Source of the DNA: Pseudomonas fluorescens Q2-87
Lineage (GTDB): Bacteria; Pseudomonadota; Gammaproteobacteria; Pseudomonadales; Pseudomonadaceae
Direction: 5' to 3'
Length of the DNA: 64,000 nt
NCBI RefSeq assembly: GCF_000281895.1
Contig: NZ_CM001558.1
Location: forward strand, 4,654,556 to 4,718,555
Made by a program: the position numbers and the translations under genes. Shown here in pieces: positions 1-8,764 of the stretch. The notes under the pieces were generated by a model, which was not told where the DNA came from, did no database searches, and saw only the letters and a list, made by a program, of their open reading frames with translations. Position 1 is the first letter of the stretch, and every line of letters starts with the position of its first letter.

Positions 1-1148
1 CCAAAAATCGCATTCGCCACCGCGTAAGCCAACCCTACCCCCAGCGCGCGCACTTCGGGTGGAAACATTTCCGCTTTCACCAGGCCGCTGATGGAGGTGT
101 AGAAACTGACGATCGCCAGCGCCAACGTGATCAGGACAAACGCCAGGAACGGGCTGCTGATGCTTTTCAAGGTCAGCAGGATCGGGACGGTGCACAACGC
201 GCCCAGGCCCCCGAACCAGAGCATGGAGTTACGCCGGCCGATCTTGTCCGCCAGCATGCCGAACAGCGGCTGCATGCACATGTACAGGAACAGCGCGCCA
301 GTCATGACGTAACTGGCGGTCTTGGCGTGCAGGCCGGCAGTGTTCACCAGGTATTTCTGCATGTAAGTGGTGAAGGTGTAGAAAATCAACGAACCGCCGG
401 CGGTGTAGCCCAGCACGGTGATGAACGCCGCCTTATGGTCGCGAAACAGCGCCGCGATGCTGCCGGCGTCCTTGTTCTCACGCATTTCCTTACTGCTGGT
501 TTCCTTCAGGGAACGCCGCAGGAACAGGGAAATCAGCGCCGCCACGGCGCCGACCACGAACGGGATTCGCCAGCCGTAGGCGCGCAGTTCGTCTTCGTTG
601 AGAAACTGCTGCAAGATCACCACCAGCGACACCGCCAACAGCTGCCCGCCGATCAGCGTCACGTACTGGAACGAGGCAAAAAAACCGCGCTGGCCCTTGA
701 GGGCCACTTCGCTCATGTAGGTGGCGGTGGTGCCGTATTCGCCACCGACCGACAAACCTTGCAGCAGGCGCGCGAGCAGCAACAGCACCGGCGCCCAGAC
801 GCCGATGTCTTTGTAAGTGGGCAGGCAGGCGATGAGCAACGAGCCGAAGCACATCATCAGCACCGAAATCATCATGGAATTCTTGCGTCCGTGACGGTCC
901 GCCACCCGGCCGAAAATCCAGCCGCCGATGGGTCGCATCAGGAAGCCGGCGGCAAATACACCGGCCGTGTTGACCAGTTGCACGGTGGGGTTGTCCGACG
1001 GGAAAAACGCCGGTGCGAAATAGATCGCGCAGAACGCATAGACGTAGAAGTCGAACCATTCGACGAGGTTGCCGGAGGAGGCACCGACGATAGCGAAGAT
1101 GCGCTTGCTGCGTTCTTCGCCGGTGTAGTGGCTGGTTGGGGTGGTCAT
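1..1148 (-). CDS. pcaT: MFS dicarboxylate/alpha-ketoglutarate permease, PcaT-like (3' end outside window)
   Basis: Proton-coupled inner-membrane carrier of the major facilitator superfamily, metabolite:H+ symporter (KgtP/PcaT) group; in the pca setting it probably imports beta-ketoadipate or related dicarboxylates. Reading starts at ATG 1148 ([10 protein letters not shown]) and stays open to the window edge, about 382 codons of an expected ~430. Visible features are the family's opening [13 protein letters not shown] in TM1, the loop 2-3 signature [10 protein letters not shown], the loop [17 protein letters not shown] and many hydrophobic helices. No strong Shine-Dalgarno precedes the start. 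It lies 286 bp downstream of pcaG, with REP repeats between. In P. putida pcaT is followed by pcaBDC, so those genes may continue to the left. Substrate is inferred from family and context. Confidence 0.85.
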   Translation of the reverse strand, partial: MTTPTSHYTGEERSKRIFAIVGASSGNLVEWFDFYVYAFCAIYFAPAFFPSDNPTVQLVNTAGVFAAGFLMRPIGGWIFGRVADRHGRKNSMMISVLMMCFGSLLIACLPTYKDIGVWAPVLLLLARLLQGLSVGGEYGTTATYMSEVALKGQRGFFASFQYVTLIGGQLLAVSLVVILQQFLNEDELRAYGWRIPFVVGAVAALISLFLRRSLKETSSKEMRENKDAGSIAALFRDHKAAFITVLGYTAGGSLIFYTFTTYMQKYLVNTAGLHAKTASYVMTGALFLYMCMQPLFGMLADKIGRRNSMLWFGGLGALCTVPILLTLKSISSPFLAFVLITLALAIVSFYTSISGLVKAEMFPPEVRALGVGLAYAVANAIF

Positions 1149-1230
1149 GGATTATTCACTCGTTGGGGAATGCACAAAGTCTAGACATACTTTGAAACAG
1201 ACCCGTTCCACAAACAGGCGTTGCCTGTAC

Positions 1231-1427
1231 TGACGCCATCGCGAGCAAGCTCGCTCCCACAGGGTTCATGCCACTTTCGAGGCCCTGTGGACTCCTGTGG
1301 CGAGGGAGCTTGCTCCCGCTCGGCTGCGAAGCAGTCGTAACCCGGCCATGAGGTCATCCTGACACACCGAGTCGCCGGTCTTGGGCTTGCTGCGCAAGCC
1401 AGCGGGAGCAGGCTCCCTCGCCACAGG
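1231..1427. repeat. REP cluster between pcaG and pcaT
   Basis: A single arm of the GCGAGCAAGCTCGCTCCCAC type (about 1236-1258) is followed by a facing pair of the second type, GGCGAGGGAGCTTGCTCCC near 1299-1317 and its complement near 1402-1424. Together with short flanks they fill the 286-bp pcaG-pcaT gap. The folded RNA could end or stabilise the pcaHG transcript. Confidence 0.85.
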
Positions 1428-1434
1428 GGGCCAA

Positions 1435-2001
1435 TCAATAGTCGAAGAACACCGTCTCGGCATCCGTGCCCTGCAGGACCACGTTCCACTGGTACACACC
1501 CGAAGCATCAGGCTTGGCCACGATGGTGTCGCGGCGCTCCTCGGGCACGCAGGCCAGCAGCGGGTCGGTTTCGTTGGCCTGTTCGCCATCGAAATAGATC
1601 CGCGTCAGCAGATGTTTGACCAACCCACGAGCGAACACCAGCACCACCAAATGCGGCGCCTGGGTTGTTCCCCCCAGGCCCGGTACGGTGCCCGGCTTGA
1701 TGGTGGTGAAGCGAAAGCGCCCTTCGGCGTCCACCGGCACCCGACCGAAGCCTTCGAAATGCGGGTCCAGGGGTTTGTCCTGGTCATCTTCCGGATGGGC
1801 ATATTTGCCGGCGGCATTGGCCTGCCAGACTTCCAGCATCGCGTCGTTGACAAATTGGCCGTTGCCGTCGATCACTTGCCCGGTGATTGCCACACGCTGG
1901 CCGAGGGTTTGCGCGACGGTCAGATCTTCACGGTTCAGCCAGGTCAGGCCGATGTGATAGTAAGGGCCTACGGTGTGGGATGTGGTGGCGGTGAGCGTCA
2001 T
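1435..2001 (-). CDS. pcaG: Protocatechuate 3,4-dioxygenase alpha subunit
   Basis: Alpha subunit of the (alpha-beta-Fe3+) intradiol dioxygenase that opens protocatechuate to 3-carboxy-cis,cis-muconate. The 188 residues show the shared fold: MLEVWQANAAGKYAHPEDD, FRFTTIKPGTVPG, and the C-terminal WNVVLQGTDAETVFFDY. Where the beta subunit has its two histidine ligands (PAHIHFSLF), this chain reads APHLVVLVFA, so it carries no iron site, as expected for alpha. ATG 2001 lies one base after the pcaH stop, so the pair should be co-translated in equal amounts. REP repeats follow the stop. Confidence 0.97.
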   Translation of the reverse strand: MTLTATTSHTVGPYYHIGLTWLNREDLTVAQTLGQRVAITGQVIDGNGQFVNDAMLEVWQANAAGKYAHPEDDQDKPLDPHFEGFGRVPVDAEGRFRFTTIKPGTVPGLGGTTQAPHLVVLVFARGLVKHLLTRIYFDGEQANETDPLLACVPEERRDTIVAKPDASGVYQWNVVLQGTDAETVFFDY

Positions 2002-2002
2002 C

Positions 2003-2707
2003 TTATTTCTCCATCGGCGTGGCGTCGCGGCCGCGCAAGACGATGTCCCAGCGATAACCGAGGGCGTAGTGAGGGACGGTTTTTTCCAGGTCGAAACTGG
2101 CGATCAGGCGTTCCTTGGCGCGGGTGTCCGGTACGCAGTTGTAGATCGGGTCGTAGGCCAGCAGCGGATCGCCCGGGAAATACATCTGCGTGACCAGGCG
2201 CGTCAGGACGCTCGGCCCGAACAGCGAGAAATGGATATGCGCCGGGCGCCAGGCGTTGTGATGGTTGCCCCAAGGGTAGGCGCCGGGCTTGATGGTCTGG
2301 AACTGATACCAGCCGTCAGCATCGGTGACGGTACGACCGGTGCCGGTGAAGTTCGGGTCCAACGGCGCATCATGGTTGTCGCGGTCGTGGTTGTAGCGAC
2401 CGGCGGCGTTGGCCTGCCAGATTTCCACCAGGATGCCCGGCACCGCCTGGCCGTGCTCATCCAGCACGCGCCCGTGAATGATGATCCGCTCCCCCAGTGG
2501 CTCGCTGGCATGCTGGGCGGTGAGGTCGTTGTCCTTTTCCTGCAAGCGATCAGCGCCTACAACCGGACCGGTAATTTCCGACAGCGAATGGGGCAGGAAC
2601 ACCAACGGCTTGGACGGCGAGCGCAGGTTGGTGGACTGATACGGCGGGTGCAAATACTCCGGCTGGGTGCCCGCTTGGGGGCGACGATAACCAGGCTTGT
2701 CAGTCAT
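2003..2707 (-). CDS. pcaH: Protocatechuate 3,4-dioxygenase beta subunit (iron-binding)
   Basis: Catalytic subunit of protocatechuate 3,4-dioxygenase. The 234 residues keep the four non-haem Fe(III) ligands of the family at Tyr105 (AAGRYNH), Tyr144 (PGAYPW), His157 and His159 (PAHIHF). This is the spacing of the P. putida enzyme (108/147/160/162) shifted by three. The start at 2707 has GAGGA eight bases upstream. It follows pcaF after 37 bp, in the same direction, inside a pcaIJF-HG-T run. In P. putida pcaHG is separate from pcaIJ, so this joined layout is a difference. Confidence 0.98.
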   Translation of the reverse strand: MTDKPGYRRPQAGTQPEYLHPPYQSTNLRSPSKPLVFLPHSLSEITGPVVGADRLQEKDNDLTAQHASEPLGERIIIHGRVLDEHGQAVPGILVEIWQANAAGRYNHDRDNHDAPLDPNFTGTGRTVTDADGWYQFQTIKPGAYPWGNHHNAWRPAHIHFSLFGPSVLTRLVTQMYFPGDPLLAYDPIYNCVPDTRAKERLIASFDLEKTVPHYALGYRWDIVLRGRDATPMEK

Positions 2708-2744
2708 GAAGCATTCCTCGGTTTCTTATTAGTAGAGCGACATG

Positions 2745-3947
2745 TCAGACGCGCTCGATTGCCAATGCCAGACCCTGGCCAACGCCGACACACATGGTCG
2801 CCAGGCCTTTCTTGCCGCCGGTCTTTTCCAAATGATGCAGCGCCGTCAACACCAACCGCGCCCCGCTCATGCCCAGGGGATGGCCCAGGGCGATGGCGCC
2901 GCCGTTCGGGTTGACCTGCGGCGCATCGTCCGCAAGCCCCAGCTCGCGCAGCACCGCCAACCCCTGGCTGGCGAAGGCTTCGTTGAGCTCGATTACGTCA
3001 AAGTCGGCAACCGCCAGGCCCAGGCGCTCAGTGAGCTTGCGCACCGCCGGCACCGGGCCGATGCCCATCACCCGTGGTGCCACGCCGGCACTGGCCATGC
3101 CCAGAACTTTGCCCCGCGGCGTCAGGCCATGTTTCTTCACCGCCTCGGCCGACGCCAGGATCAACGCCGCCGCACCGTCGTTCACGCCCGAGGCGTTGCC
3201 GGCGGTGACCGTCTTGTCCGGGCCGTTGACCGGTTTGAGTTTGCCCAAGGTTTCCAGGGTGGTGTCGGCGCGAGGATGCTCGTCCTGATCGACCACTGTC
3301 TCGCCTTTTTTGTGGGCAATGCGCACCGCAACAATTTCTTCGGCGAAAAAACCGGCGGCCTGAGCCGCAGCCGTGCGTTGTTGACTGCGCACGGCGAAAG
3401 CATCCTGGTCGGCGCGGGACACTGCGTAATCGTCGGCCACGTTATCGGCGGTCTGGGGCATCGCATCCACGCCGTACTGGGCTTTCATCAATGGGTTGAT
3501 GAAGCGCCAGCCGATGGTGGTGTCTTCCAGTTTCATGTTGCGCGAGAACGCCGCGTCGGCCTTGCCCATCACGAACGGTGCGCGGGACATCGACTCCACG
3601 CCGCCGGCGATGGCCAACTCCATTTCGCCGCTGGCGATGGCCCGGAACGCCGTGCCGATGGCGTCCATGCCCGAGGCGCAGAGGCGGTTGAGGGTCACGC
3701 CGGGAATGCTTTCCGGCAGCCCGGCCAGCAGCAGCGCCATGCGCGCTACGTTGCGGTTGTCTTCACCGGCCTGGTTGGCGCAGCCAAGGAACACCTCGTC
3801 CACCGCGTTCCAGTCCACCGACGGGTTGCGCTCCATCAGTGCCTTGATCGGTATTGCTGCCAAGTCATCAGCGCGCACGGCGGACAAGCCGCCGCCAAAG
3901 CGACCGATGGGGGTTCGAATCGCATCACAGATATAAACGTCGCGCAT
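2745..3947 (-). CDS. pcaF: Beta-ketoadipyl-CoA thiolase
   Basis: Last step of the beta-ketoadipate pathway: beta-ketoadipyl-CoA plus CoA gives succinyl-CoA plus acetyl-CoA. The 400-residue protein has the thiolase triad: Cys90 (NRLCASGMD), His356 (GHPLG) and Cys386 (MCVGVGQG). The terminal motif reads CVGVGQG rather than the common CGGGGQG, which I associate with PcaF/PaaJ-type enzymes. I take ATG 3947 as start; an in-frame TTG lies one codon upstream. The ATG shares its first base with the pcaJ stop (TGATG), so translation is probably coupled. Confidence 0.97.
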   Translation of the reverse strand: MRDVYICDAIRTPIGRFGGGLSAVRADDLAAIPIKALMERNPSVDWNAVDEVFLGCANQAGEDNRNVARMALLLAGLPESIPGVTLNRLCASGMDAIGTAFRAIASGEMELAIAGGVESMSRAPFVMGKADAAFSRNMKLEDTTIGWRFINPLMKAQYGVDAMPQTADNVADDYAVSRADQDAFAVRSQQRTAAAQAAGFFAEEIVAVRIAHKKGETVVDQDEHPRADTTLETLGKLKPVNGPDKTVTAGNASGVNDGAAALILASAEAVKKHGLTPRGKVLGMASAGVAPRVMGIGPVPAVRKLTERLGLAVADFDVIELNEAFASQGLAVLRELGLADDAPQVNPNGGAIALGHPLGMSGARLVLTALHHLEKTGGKKGLATMCVGVGQGLALAIERV

Positions 3948-4726
3948 CAAGCTTCTCCCGGTGCCTGGCCGTGGGCGGCCGCGGTGCGAGCTTCAAGATC
4001 GCGCAATGCACGCAGCTCTACCTCGGTCGGCGCAGCGGTGGTCTGCACCTGATCGGCGAAACGGATCGCCCACCCGGTGGCGGCAATGACTTGCTCGCGG
4101 GTGACGCCGGGATGCAGCGCGGTGACCACGAACTCATGGCTGCCGGCTTCCGGCTCCATGATGCACAGGTCAGTGATGATGCCCACGGGACCGGCGCCCG
4201 GCAGGCCGAGGCGCTTGCGCGAATCGCCGCCTTCGCCATGGCCGACCGAGGTGATGAAATCCAGCTTGTCGACAAATGAACGCGCCGACTGCTTGAGGAT
4301 GATCAGCACGCTCTTGGCCGAACCGGCGATCTCCGGCGCGCCGCCGGCGCCCGGCAGGCGGACTTTCGGCTGATGATAGTCGCCCACCACCGTGGTGTTG
4401 ATGTTGCCGAAACGGTCAACCTGGGCCGCGCCGAGGAAACCGACGTCGATGCGTCCGCCCTGCAGCCAGTAGCGAAAAATCTCACCAGTCGGTACGACAG
4501 TATCGGCAGTTTCCGCCAGCTCCCCGTCACCGATGGACAGCGGCAACACGCTGGGCTTGGCGCCGATCGGACCGGACTCGTAGATCAAAACCACGTCTGG
4601 CGACGAGGTCAGCCGCGCCAGGTTGGCCGCTTTCGACGGCAGGCCGATGCCAACGAAGCACACGGCGTTGTTCTTCAGGCGACGCGCTGCGGCGACGGTC
4701 ATCATTTCGTTGGTGGAGTAGGTCAT
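3947..4726 (-). CDS. pcaJ: 3-oxoadipate CoA-transferase subunit B (CatJ-type)
   Basis: Beta subunit of succinyl-CoA:3-oxoadipate CoA-transferase, which activates beta-ketoadipate before thiolysis by PcaF. The 259 residues include the subunit B active-site segment IYESGPIG with the likely thioester-forming Glu50. Its length, and that of its partner, match the longer CatI/CatJ enzymes (about 280 and 260 residues) rather than P. putida PcaI/PcaJ (about 231 and 213). The start overlaps the pcaI stop (ATGA at 4723-4726) and the stop overlaps the pcaF start. The symbol follows pathway position; catJ would be equally fair. Confidence 0.93.
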   Translation of the reverse strand: MTYSTNEMMTVAAARRLKNNAVCFVGIGLPSKAANLARLTSSPDVVLIYESGPIGAKPSVLPLSIGDGELAETADTVVPTGEIFRYWLQGGRIDVGFLGAAQVDRFGNINTTVVGDYHQPKVRLPGAGGAPEIAGSAKSVLIILKQSARSFVDKLDFITSVGHGEGGDSRKRLGLPGAGPVGIITDLCIMEPEAGSHEFVVTALHPGVTREQVIAATGWAIRFADQVQTTAAPTEVELRALRDLEARTAAAHGQAPGEA

Positions 4727-5583
4727 TTGTTCACCTGCGAAGCGGCAGCCAGTCGGGCCTGGAATTCACTGAAATCCCGGGTGCCGTGAATGTATTCATT
4801 GATCCAGGCGGTAAAAGTCTCACGGTCGCGGGCAATGGGGTCCCACGCCTGGTAGAAACGGTTGTCACGCTCGGTGTAGCCGTGGGCGTAGGACGGATGG
4901 GCACCGCCCGGTACGTGGCACACCGCGCTCAATGCCCAGGTCGGCAGGACGCAGGCGTTCATCGGCGCATTCAGGTCGTCGACGATTTCTTCCACGGTGA
5001 CGATGCAGCACTTGGCGGCCAGGGCGGCTTCCTTCTGCACGCCAAGAATGCCCCACAGCAGAACGTTGCCCTTGCGATCGGCTTTCTGGGCGTGGATCAC
5101 GGTAATGTCCGGGCGCACCGAAGGCACGGCAGCCAGGACTTCACCGGTAAAAGGACAGGTCACGCTCTTGATCAGCGGGTTGACCTTGGGCAGGTCGGAA
5201 CCGGCGTAAGCCCGCAGCACCGCGAACGGCAGTCCGGAGGCCCCGGCAACGTAGGCATTGGCCAGGTCGGCATGGCTGTGTTCCTCGATCTCCAGCGGGT
5301 GCGGCCATTGCTTTTCAACGGCGTCCCGCAGGCGATGCAACGAGCCCACACCCGGGTTACCGCCCCAGGAGAAAATCAATTTGCGCGCACAACCGGCACC
5401 GATCAACTGGTCGTAGATCAGGTCTGGGGTCATCCGCACCAGCGTCAGGTCTTTCTTGCCCTGGCGAATGATTTCATGACCCGCGGCTGTCGGAATCAAA
5501 TGAGTGAAACCTTCGAGCGCGACGGTATCGCCGTCGTTGACGAATTGCTTCACCGCGTCGTGCAGCGAAAGGATTTCAGCCAT
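4723..5583 (-). CDS. pcaI: 3-oxoadipate CoA-transferase subunit A (CatI-type)
   Basis: Alpha subunit of the 3-oxoadipate CoA-transferase. Start chosen at ATG 5583 (MAEILSLHDAV), which has GGGAG eight bases upstream; an in-frame ATG at 5616 has no ribosome site. That gives 286 residues, the CatI size class. The N-terminus VALEGFTHLIPTAAGHEI carries the CoA-transferase glycine-rich stretch, followed by FSWGGNPGVGSLHR. It is first in the unit pcaI-pcaJ-pcaF-pcaH-pcaG. Two PcaR-like boxes lie about 100-135 bp upstream. A REP pair separates the unit from pcaK. Confidence 0.93.
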   Translation of the reverse strand: MAEILSLHDAVKQFVNDGDTVALEGFTHLIPTAAGHEIIRQGKKDLTLVRMTPDLIYDQLIGAGCARKLIFSWGGNPGVGSLHRLRDAVEKQWPHPLEIEEHSHADLANAYVAGASGLPFAVLRAYAGSDLPKVNPLIKSVTCPFTGEVLAAVPSVRPDITVIHAQKADRKGNVLLWGILGVQKEAALAAKCCIVTVEEIVDDLNAPMNACVLPTWALSAVCHVPGGAHPSYAHGYTERDNRFYQAWDPIARDRETFTAWINEYIHGTRDFSEFQARLAAASQVNK

Positions 5584-5682
5584 GGGGCAGGCTCCCGTTT
5601 TCCAGTAGACCGACATGAAGAAAAAGGCGCGAGGTTAAGCGCCGGAGTGACTGAAGATTAAGCTGCGGGAAAACGCCAAACA

Positions 5683-5716
5683 ATCCGATAATCGACTGAG
5701 TGTTCGTTTATCGAAC
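5683..5716. promoter_or_regulatory. Paired PcaR-type operators upstream of pcaI
   Basis: GTTCGTTTATCGAAC (5702-5716) is an inverted repeat; read on the minus strand it is GTTCGATAAACGAAC, close to the known PcaR box GTTCGATAATCGCAC. A second partial match, ATCCGATAATCGACT, lies at 5683-5697, about 20 bp away. PcaR activates pcaI in P. putida with beta-ketoadipate as inducer. Function here is inferred from sequence match and position. Confidence 0.75.
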
Positions 5717-5760
5717 GGATTGTTGCTTGGCTATCGATTCATCCAAATACACAAAACCCT

Positions 5761-5850
5761 TGTGGGAGCGGGCTTGCTCGCGAATGCGGTGGGTCAGATA
5801 AAGTAATGCTGCCTGACAAACCGCATTCGCGAGCAAGCCCGCTCCCACAG
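5761..5850. repeat. REPIN between pcaK and pcaI
   Basis: Two facing arms, TGTGGGAGCGGGCTTGCTCG at the left and its complement at the right, with about 40 bp between. The arms can fold into one long hairpin. It lies just after the pcaK stop and upstream of the pcaI promoter. Confidence 0.9.
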
Positions 5851-5866
5851 GAATCATGCCCGTGGC

Positions 5867-7213
5867 TCAGGTCGCATCCGCATGGCTGACCATGCCCTTG
5901 ATCACGACTGCGGTGGTCGCAAGGGCGGCAGGTATCACCAGCGCGGTCAGGACTTGCTCGAAGTTCCAGCCCAGGCCCAACAGGGTCGCGCCCATCCAGG
6001 CGCCGAGGATCGCGCCGAAACGACCGATGCCGAGCATCCATGACACCCCGGTGGCCCGGCCTTGGGTCGGATAGAAGCGCGCGGCGAGCGAGGGCATCGC
6101 CGATTGCGCGCCGTTGACGCACATGCCGGCCACCAGCACCAGCGTGGCGAGTAAGGTGATATTGCCTAGGCTCTGGCCTACGGCGTAGGCAAAGATCCCG
6201 GCCATCAGGTAGAAAATACCGATCACCTTGTGCGGATTGAACCGATCCATCGCCCAGCCCACGCCGACGGCGCTCAACACACCGCCAAACTGAAACAACG
6301 CGCCGATGAACGCCGCCTGCTCCATGCTCGCCCCGCTGTCGCGCATCAACGTCGGCAACCAGCTGGTCAGCAGATAGACGATCACCAGGCCCATGAAATA
6401 AGTCAGCCACAGCAGCAGCGTGCCGGCGCTGTAGGTGCCAGAGAAGATCACCGCCAGCACGTTGCGGGCTTTTACGGTCTTCTGCTCCGGCACACTGAAA
6501 CTCGCCGCTTGGGCAATCGTGGTCGGATCGATCGGCGCCAGGGCCTTGCGTACTTTGTCGGTGCCGCGATTACGCACCACCAGGTAACGCGCCGACTCCG
6601 GCAACCAGACCAGCAGCACCACGGCCAAAATCAACGGCAGAATCCCACCGAGCAACAACAGGCTGTGCCAGCCGAACGCCGGTATCAGCTTGGCGGATAT
6701 GAACCCGCCGCCGGCCATGCCCAGGTTGAAGCCGCAGAACATGCTGGTCACCAACAGGGATTTCTTGCGCTCCGGCGTGTATTCCGACAGCAAGGTCGTG
6801 GCGTTCGGCATCCCCGCACCGAGGCCCAGCCCGGTCAGGAAACGCAGCACCAGCAGTTGATCGACATTGGAGCTGTAGGCCGACGCCAGGCTGAACGCGC
6901 CGAACAGCAGGACCGCGCCCACCAGTACGACTTTTCGCCCGAAGCGGTCAGCCAATGGGCCGGAACCGAGGGCGCCAAACACCATGCCGATCAGCGCGGC
7001 GCTCATCACCGGGCCGAGGCTGGCACGATCAATCCCCCAATCCTGGGACAGCGCCGGCGCAATGAAACCCATGGCTGCCGTGTCGAGGCCATCGAGAAAG
7101 ACAATCAGAAAGCAGAGGATCACCACTCGCCATTGATAGCGGGAGATGGGCTGGGCATTGATGAAGGACTGCACATCGAGGCAGTTGCCAACGGAGGTCT
7201 GGGGCTGATTCAT
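5867..7213 (-). CDS. pcaK: 4-hydroxybenzoate/protocatechuate MFS transporter
   Basis: Aromatic acid:H+ symporter of the inner membrane that imports 4-hydroxybenzoate and protocatechuate. Start chosen at ATG 7213 (MNQPQTSVGN), giving 448 residues, the length of P. putida PcaK. TM1 carries the family's FLDGLDTAAMGF acidic motif, and the loop 2-3 signature is GPLADRFGRK; about twelve hydrophobic helices follow. The ribosome site is weak and embedded in an A-rich stretch containing AAAAATAA, a match to the Hfq/Crc motif. A PcaR-type box lies about 125 bp upstream. pcaR precedes it in the same direction. Confidence 0.95.
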   Translation of the reverse strand: MNQPQTSVGNCLDVQSFINAQPISRYQWRVVILCFLIVFLDGLDTAAMGFIAPALSQDWGIDRASLGPVMSAALIGMVFGALGSGPLADRFGRKVVLVGAVLLFGAFSLASAYSSNVDQLLVLRFLTGLGLGAGMPNATTLLSEYTPERKKSLLVTSMFCGFNLGMAGGGFISAKLIPAFGWHSLLLLGGILPLILAVVLLVWLPESARYLVVRNRGTDKVRKALAPIDPTTIAQAASFSVPEQKTVKARNVLAVIFSGTYSAGTLLLWLTYFMGLVIVYLLTSWLPTLMRDSGASMEQAAFIGALFQFGGVLSAVGVGWAMDRFNPHKVIGIFYLMAGIFAYAVGQSLGNITLLATLVLVAGMCVNGAQSAMPSLAARFYPTQGRATGVSWMLGIGRFGAILGAWMGATLLGLGWNFEQVLTALVIPAALATTAVVIKGMVSHADAT

Positions 7214-7214
7214 A

Positions 7215-7222
7215 TTATTTTT
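7215..7222 (-). promoter_or_regulatory. Putative Crc/Hfq motif at the pcaK start
   Basis: On the minus strand the bases before the pcaK ATG read AATAAAAATAAT, containing AAAAATAA (AANAANAA) one base from the start codon. Hfq with Crc blocks translation at such motifs when preferred carbon sources are present. The match is seen; the function is inferred. Confidence 0.55.
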
Positions 7223-7334
7223 ATTCCACGCAAGAAACGCAGGCGAACGATTGGAGACCGGCAAACACGCCGGATAACGCTGCGCGACATTAATGAGGCC
7301 AGCCGAATACCGTCAATTCATCGCAGCCGAGTGT

Positions 7335-7349
7335 GTGCGTTTATCGAAC
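7335..7349 (-). promoter_or_regulatory. PcaR-type operator upstream of pcaK
   Basis: Read on the minus strand the site is GTTCGATAAACGCAC, one mismatch from the P. putida PcaR box GTTCGATAATCGCAC. It sits just beyond the pcaR stop codon and about 120 bp before the pcaK start, so pcaK probably has its own PcaR-controlled promoter. Confidence 0.8.
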
Positions 7350-7352
7350 AGC

Positions 7353-8195
7353 TTACGTGAACAGCTGCGCGCTCAGATCGCGACTGGCTCCCAGCAGGCC
7401 TGGCAGGAAACGCTGTTCCAGTTCATTGCGGCTCACGCGCCCGGCGTGGGTGCTGACGTTCAGCGCCGCCACTACCTGGCCGGAAGCGTCGTACACCGGC
7501 ACGGCAATCGATCGCAGGCCCTGTTCCAGTTCCTGGTCGACGATGCACCAGCCCTGCTGCCGAACTTGCTGCAGGCATTCCAGCAACGCCTCGGGGGTGT
7601 GCAAGGTCCGGCTGGTCTTGGCTTGCAGGTCGGCATGGTCGAGGTAATCACGCAGCGAAGCGTCATCCAGGGCTGCCAGCAGGATTCTGCCCATCGAGGT
7701 GCAATAGGCCGGCAGGCGCCCACCCACCGACAGGTCCACCGAAATCAGCCGCTGGGTAGTGGCCGACCGCGCGATGTAGAGGATGTCGTCGCCTTCAAGC
7801 GTCGCCATGTTGCAGGCTTCGTGCAGTTGCTCGCTCATGCGGTCCAGGTACGGCTGGGCTGAAACGGCCAGGGGCGTCGACGACAGGTAGGCGTGCCCGA
7901 GGGTCAAGACTTTGGGCAGCAATGAATAGGTGCGCCCGTCGGTGGTGGCGTAGCCTAGCTTGATCAACGTATGCAGGCAGCGCCTGACGGCGGCGCGGGG
8001 GATTTCCGTGCGGTGGCTGATCTGGGCAATGGTCAAATGCCGCTTGCGCTCTTGAAAAGCCTGGACCACCGCCAGGCCGCGGGCCAGGGACGTCATGAAA
8101 TCCGGATCGCCGGTCAGCGCCTGGATTCGCTTGGCCGGTGAGGCGACAATCGGTGGCGCGACTGAGGTGAAGGCGTTTCGCAATTGATCGTTCAT
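7353..8195 (-). CDS. pcaR: IclR-family regulator of protocatechuate degradation
   Basis: Transcription factor that activates pca genes on binding beta-ketoadipate and represses its own gene. The start at ATG 8195 (MNDQLRNAFT) has AAGGA seven bases upstream and gives 280 residues. An N-terminal winged helix (about 45-110: SLARGLAVVQAFQE, HRTEIPRAAVRRCLHTLIKLGY) is followed by the IclR effector domain (about 125-275), including SMGRILLAAL and the conserved CIVDQELEQGLRSIAVPVYD. Neighbours and the PcaR-like boxes at its own promoter support the name. Confidence 0.95.
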   Translation of the reverse strand: MNDQLRNAFTSVAPPIVASPAKRIQALTGDPDFMTSLARGLAVVQAFQERKRHLTIAQISHRTEIPRAAVRRCLHTLIKLGYATTDGRTYSLLPKVLTLGHAYLSSTPLAVSAQPYLDRMSEQLHEACNMATLEGDDILYIARSATTQRLISVDLSVGGRLPAYCTSMGRILLAALDDASLRDYLDHADLQAKTSRTLHTPEALLECLQQVRQQGWCIVDQELEQGLRSIAVPVYDASGQVVAALNVSTHAGRVSRNELEQRFLPGLLGASRDLSAQLFT

Positions 8196-8270
8196 GTCGG
8201 GTCCTTCGCGGGGAATGACGGCTATTACAAGCGGCTGCCAGAGGACAGACAAGACCTGCCCGCCAAGACT

Positions 8271-8305
8271 GTTCGATTATCGAACCGGCGACCGATAATC
8301 GCAAT
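8271..8305. promoter_or_regulatory. Paired PcaR-type operators upstream of pcaR
   Basis: GTTCGATTATCGAAC (8271-8285) is an inverted repeat and ACCGATAATCGCAAT (8291-8305) is a partial copy of the PcaR box. Starts are 20 bp apart, two helical turns, on the same face of the DNA. They lie about 75-110 bp upstream of the pcaR ATG and fit autorepression. From 8306 to about 8530 I see no gene or clear signal. Confidence 0.75.
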
Positions 8306-8541
8306 CAAGAAGTTCATGGCGCTCGCCGCCCGCCCCAGGATCCAATGACAGGCCAAGGTGGCAAGCGGTCTGAATTGTCCCCTGCGAGTGATATTGAACT
8401 TGTCGCGGTAAATGGCCTCTTGATAACAGTACTCGCCAGACCGGCTGCAACGGAGTTGCCGGACTTGCAAGATACAAATATCGATTCACACAACAACGGG
8501 CACCTTTAATATTTCCCCGTAGTGTTATTCGGCTGGACCGC

Positions 8542-8764
8542 TATAATGCGATTCAGTGACGGTACGGGCATTCGACCGCTCCCGTCCCCAGGCACAGTGG
8601 TTCCATACTGCAGTGCCCGGAGCACTTTCAGGGTCGCATCCCTGTATTGGCGATAACACGAAGTCCTGATGCTACGTCAGCTGTCAGCTCTGGTGCCGTG
8701 GCCGTCTGCATGCCTGCATGCAGTGCGTATCACCAGATTAAATCTTTATTAATTAGGTACAACT
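8542..8764 (+). promoter_or_regulatory. Promoter and long structured leader, or small RNA, before a small conserved gene
   Basis: A consensus -10 box TATAAT (8542-8547) should start RNA near 8554, leaving about 210 bases before the GTG at 8765. The stretch has several clean hairpins: GGCAC..GTGCC (8591-8617) with CAGT/ACTG nested inside; CAGGG..CCCTG (8629-8644); and CTGCATG-CCTG-CATGCAG (8706-8723) enclosed by TGGTG/CACCA (8691-8735). No good -35 box is visible, and I recognise no known riboswitch or Pseudomonas small RNA. Confidence 0.4.

Noticed and set aside
327..1184. Long plus-strand open frame of 285 codons over the pcaT gene
   Set aside because: It lies antisense to an obvious MFS transporter. 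Its product is rich in Gln, His, Arg and Gly with no family pattern, as expected from the complement of a GC-rich gene.
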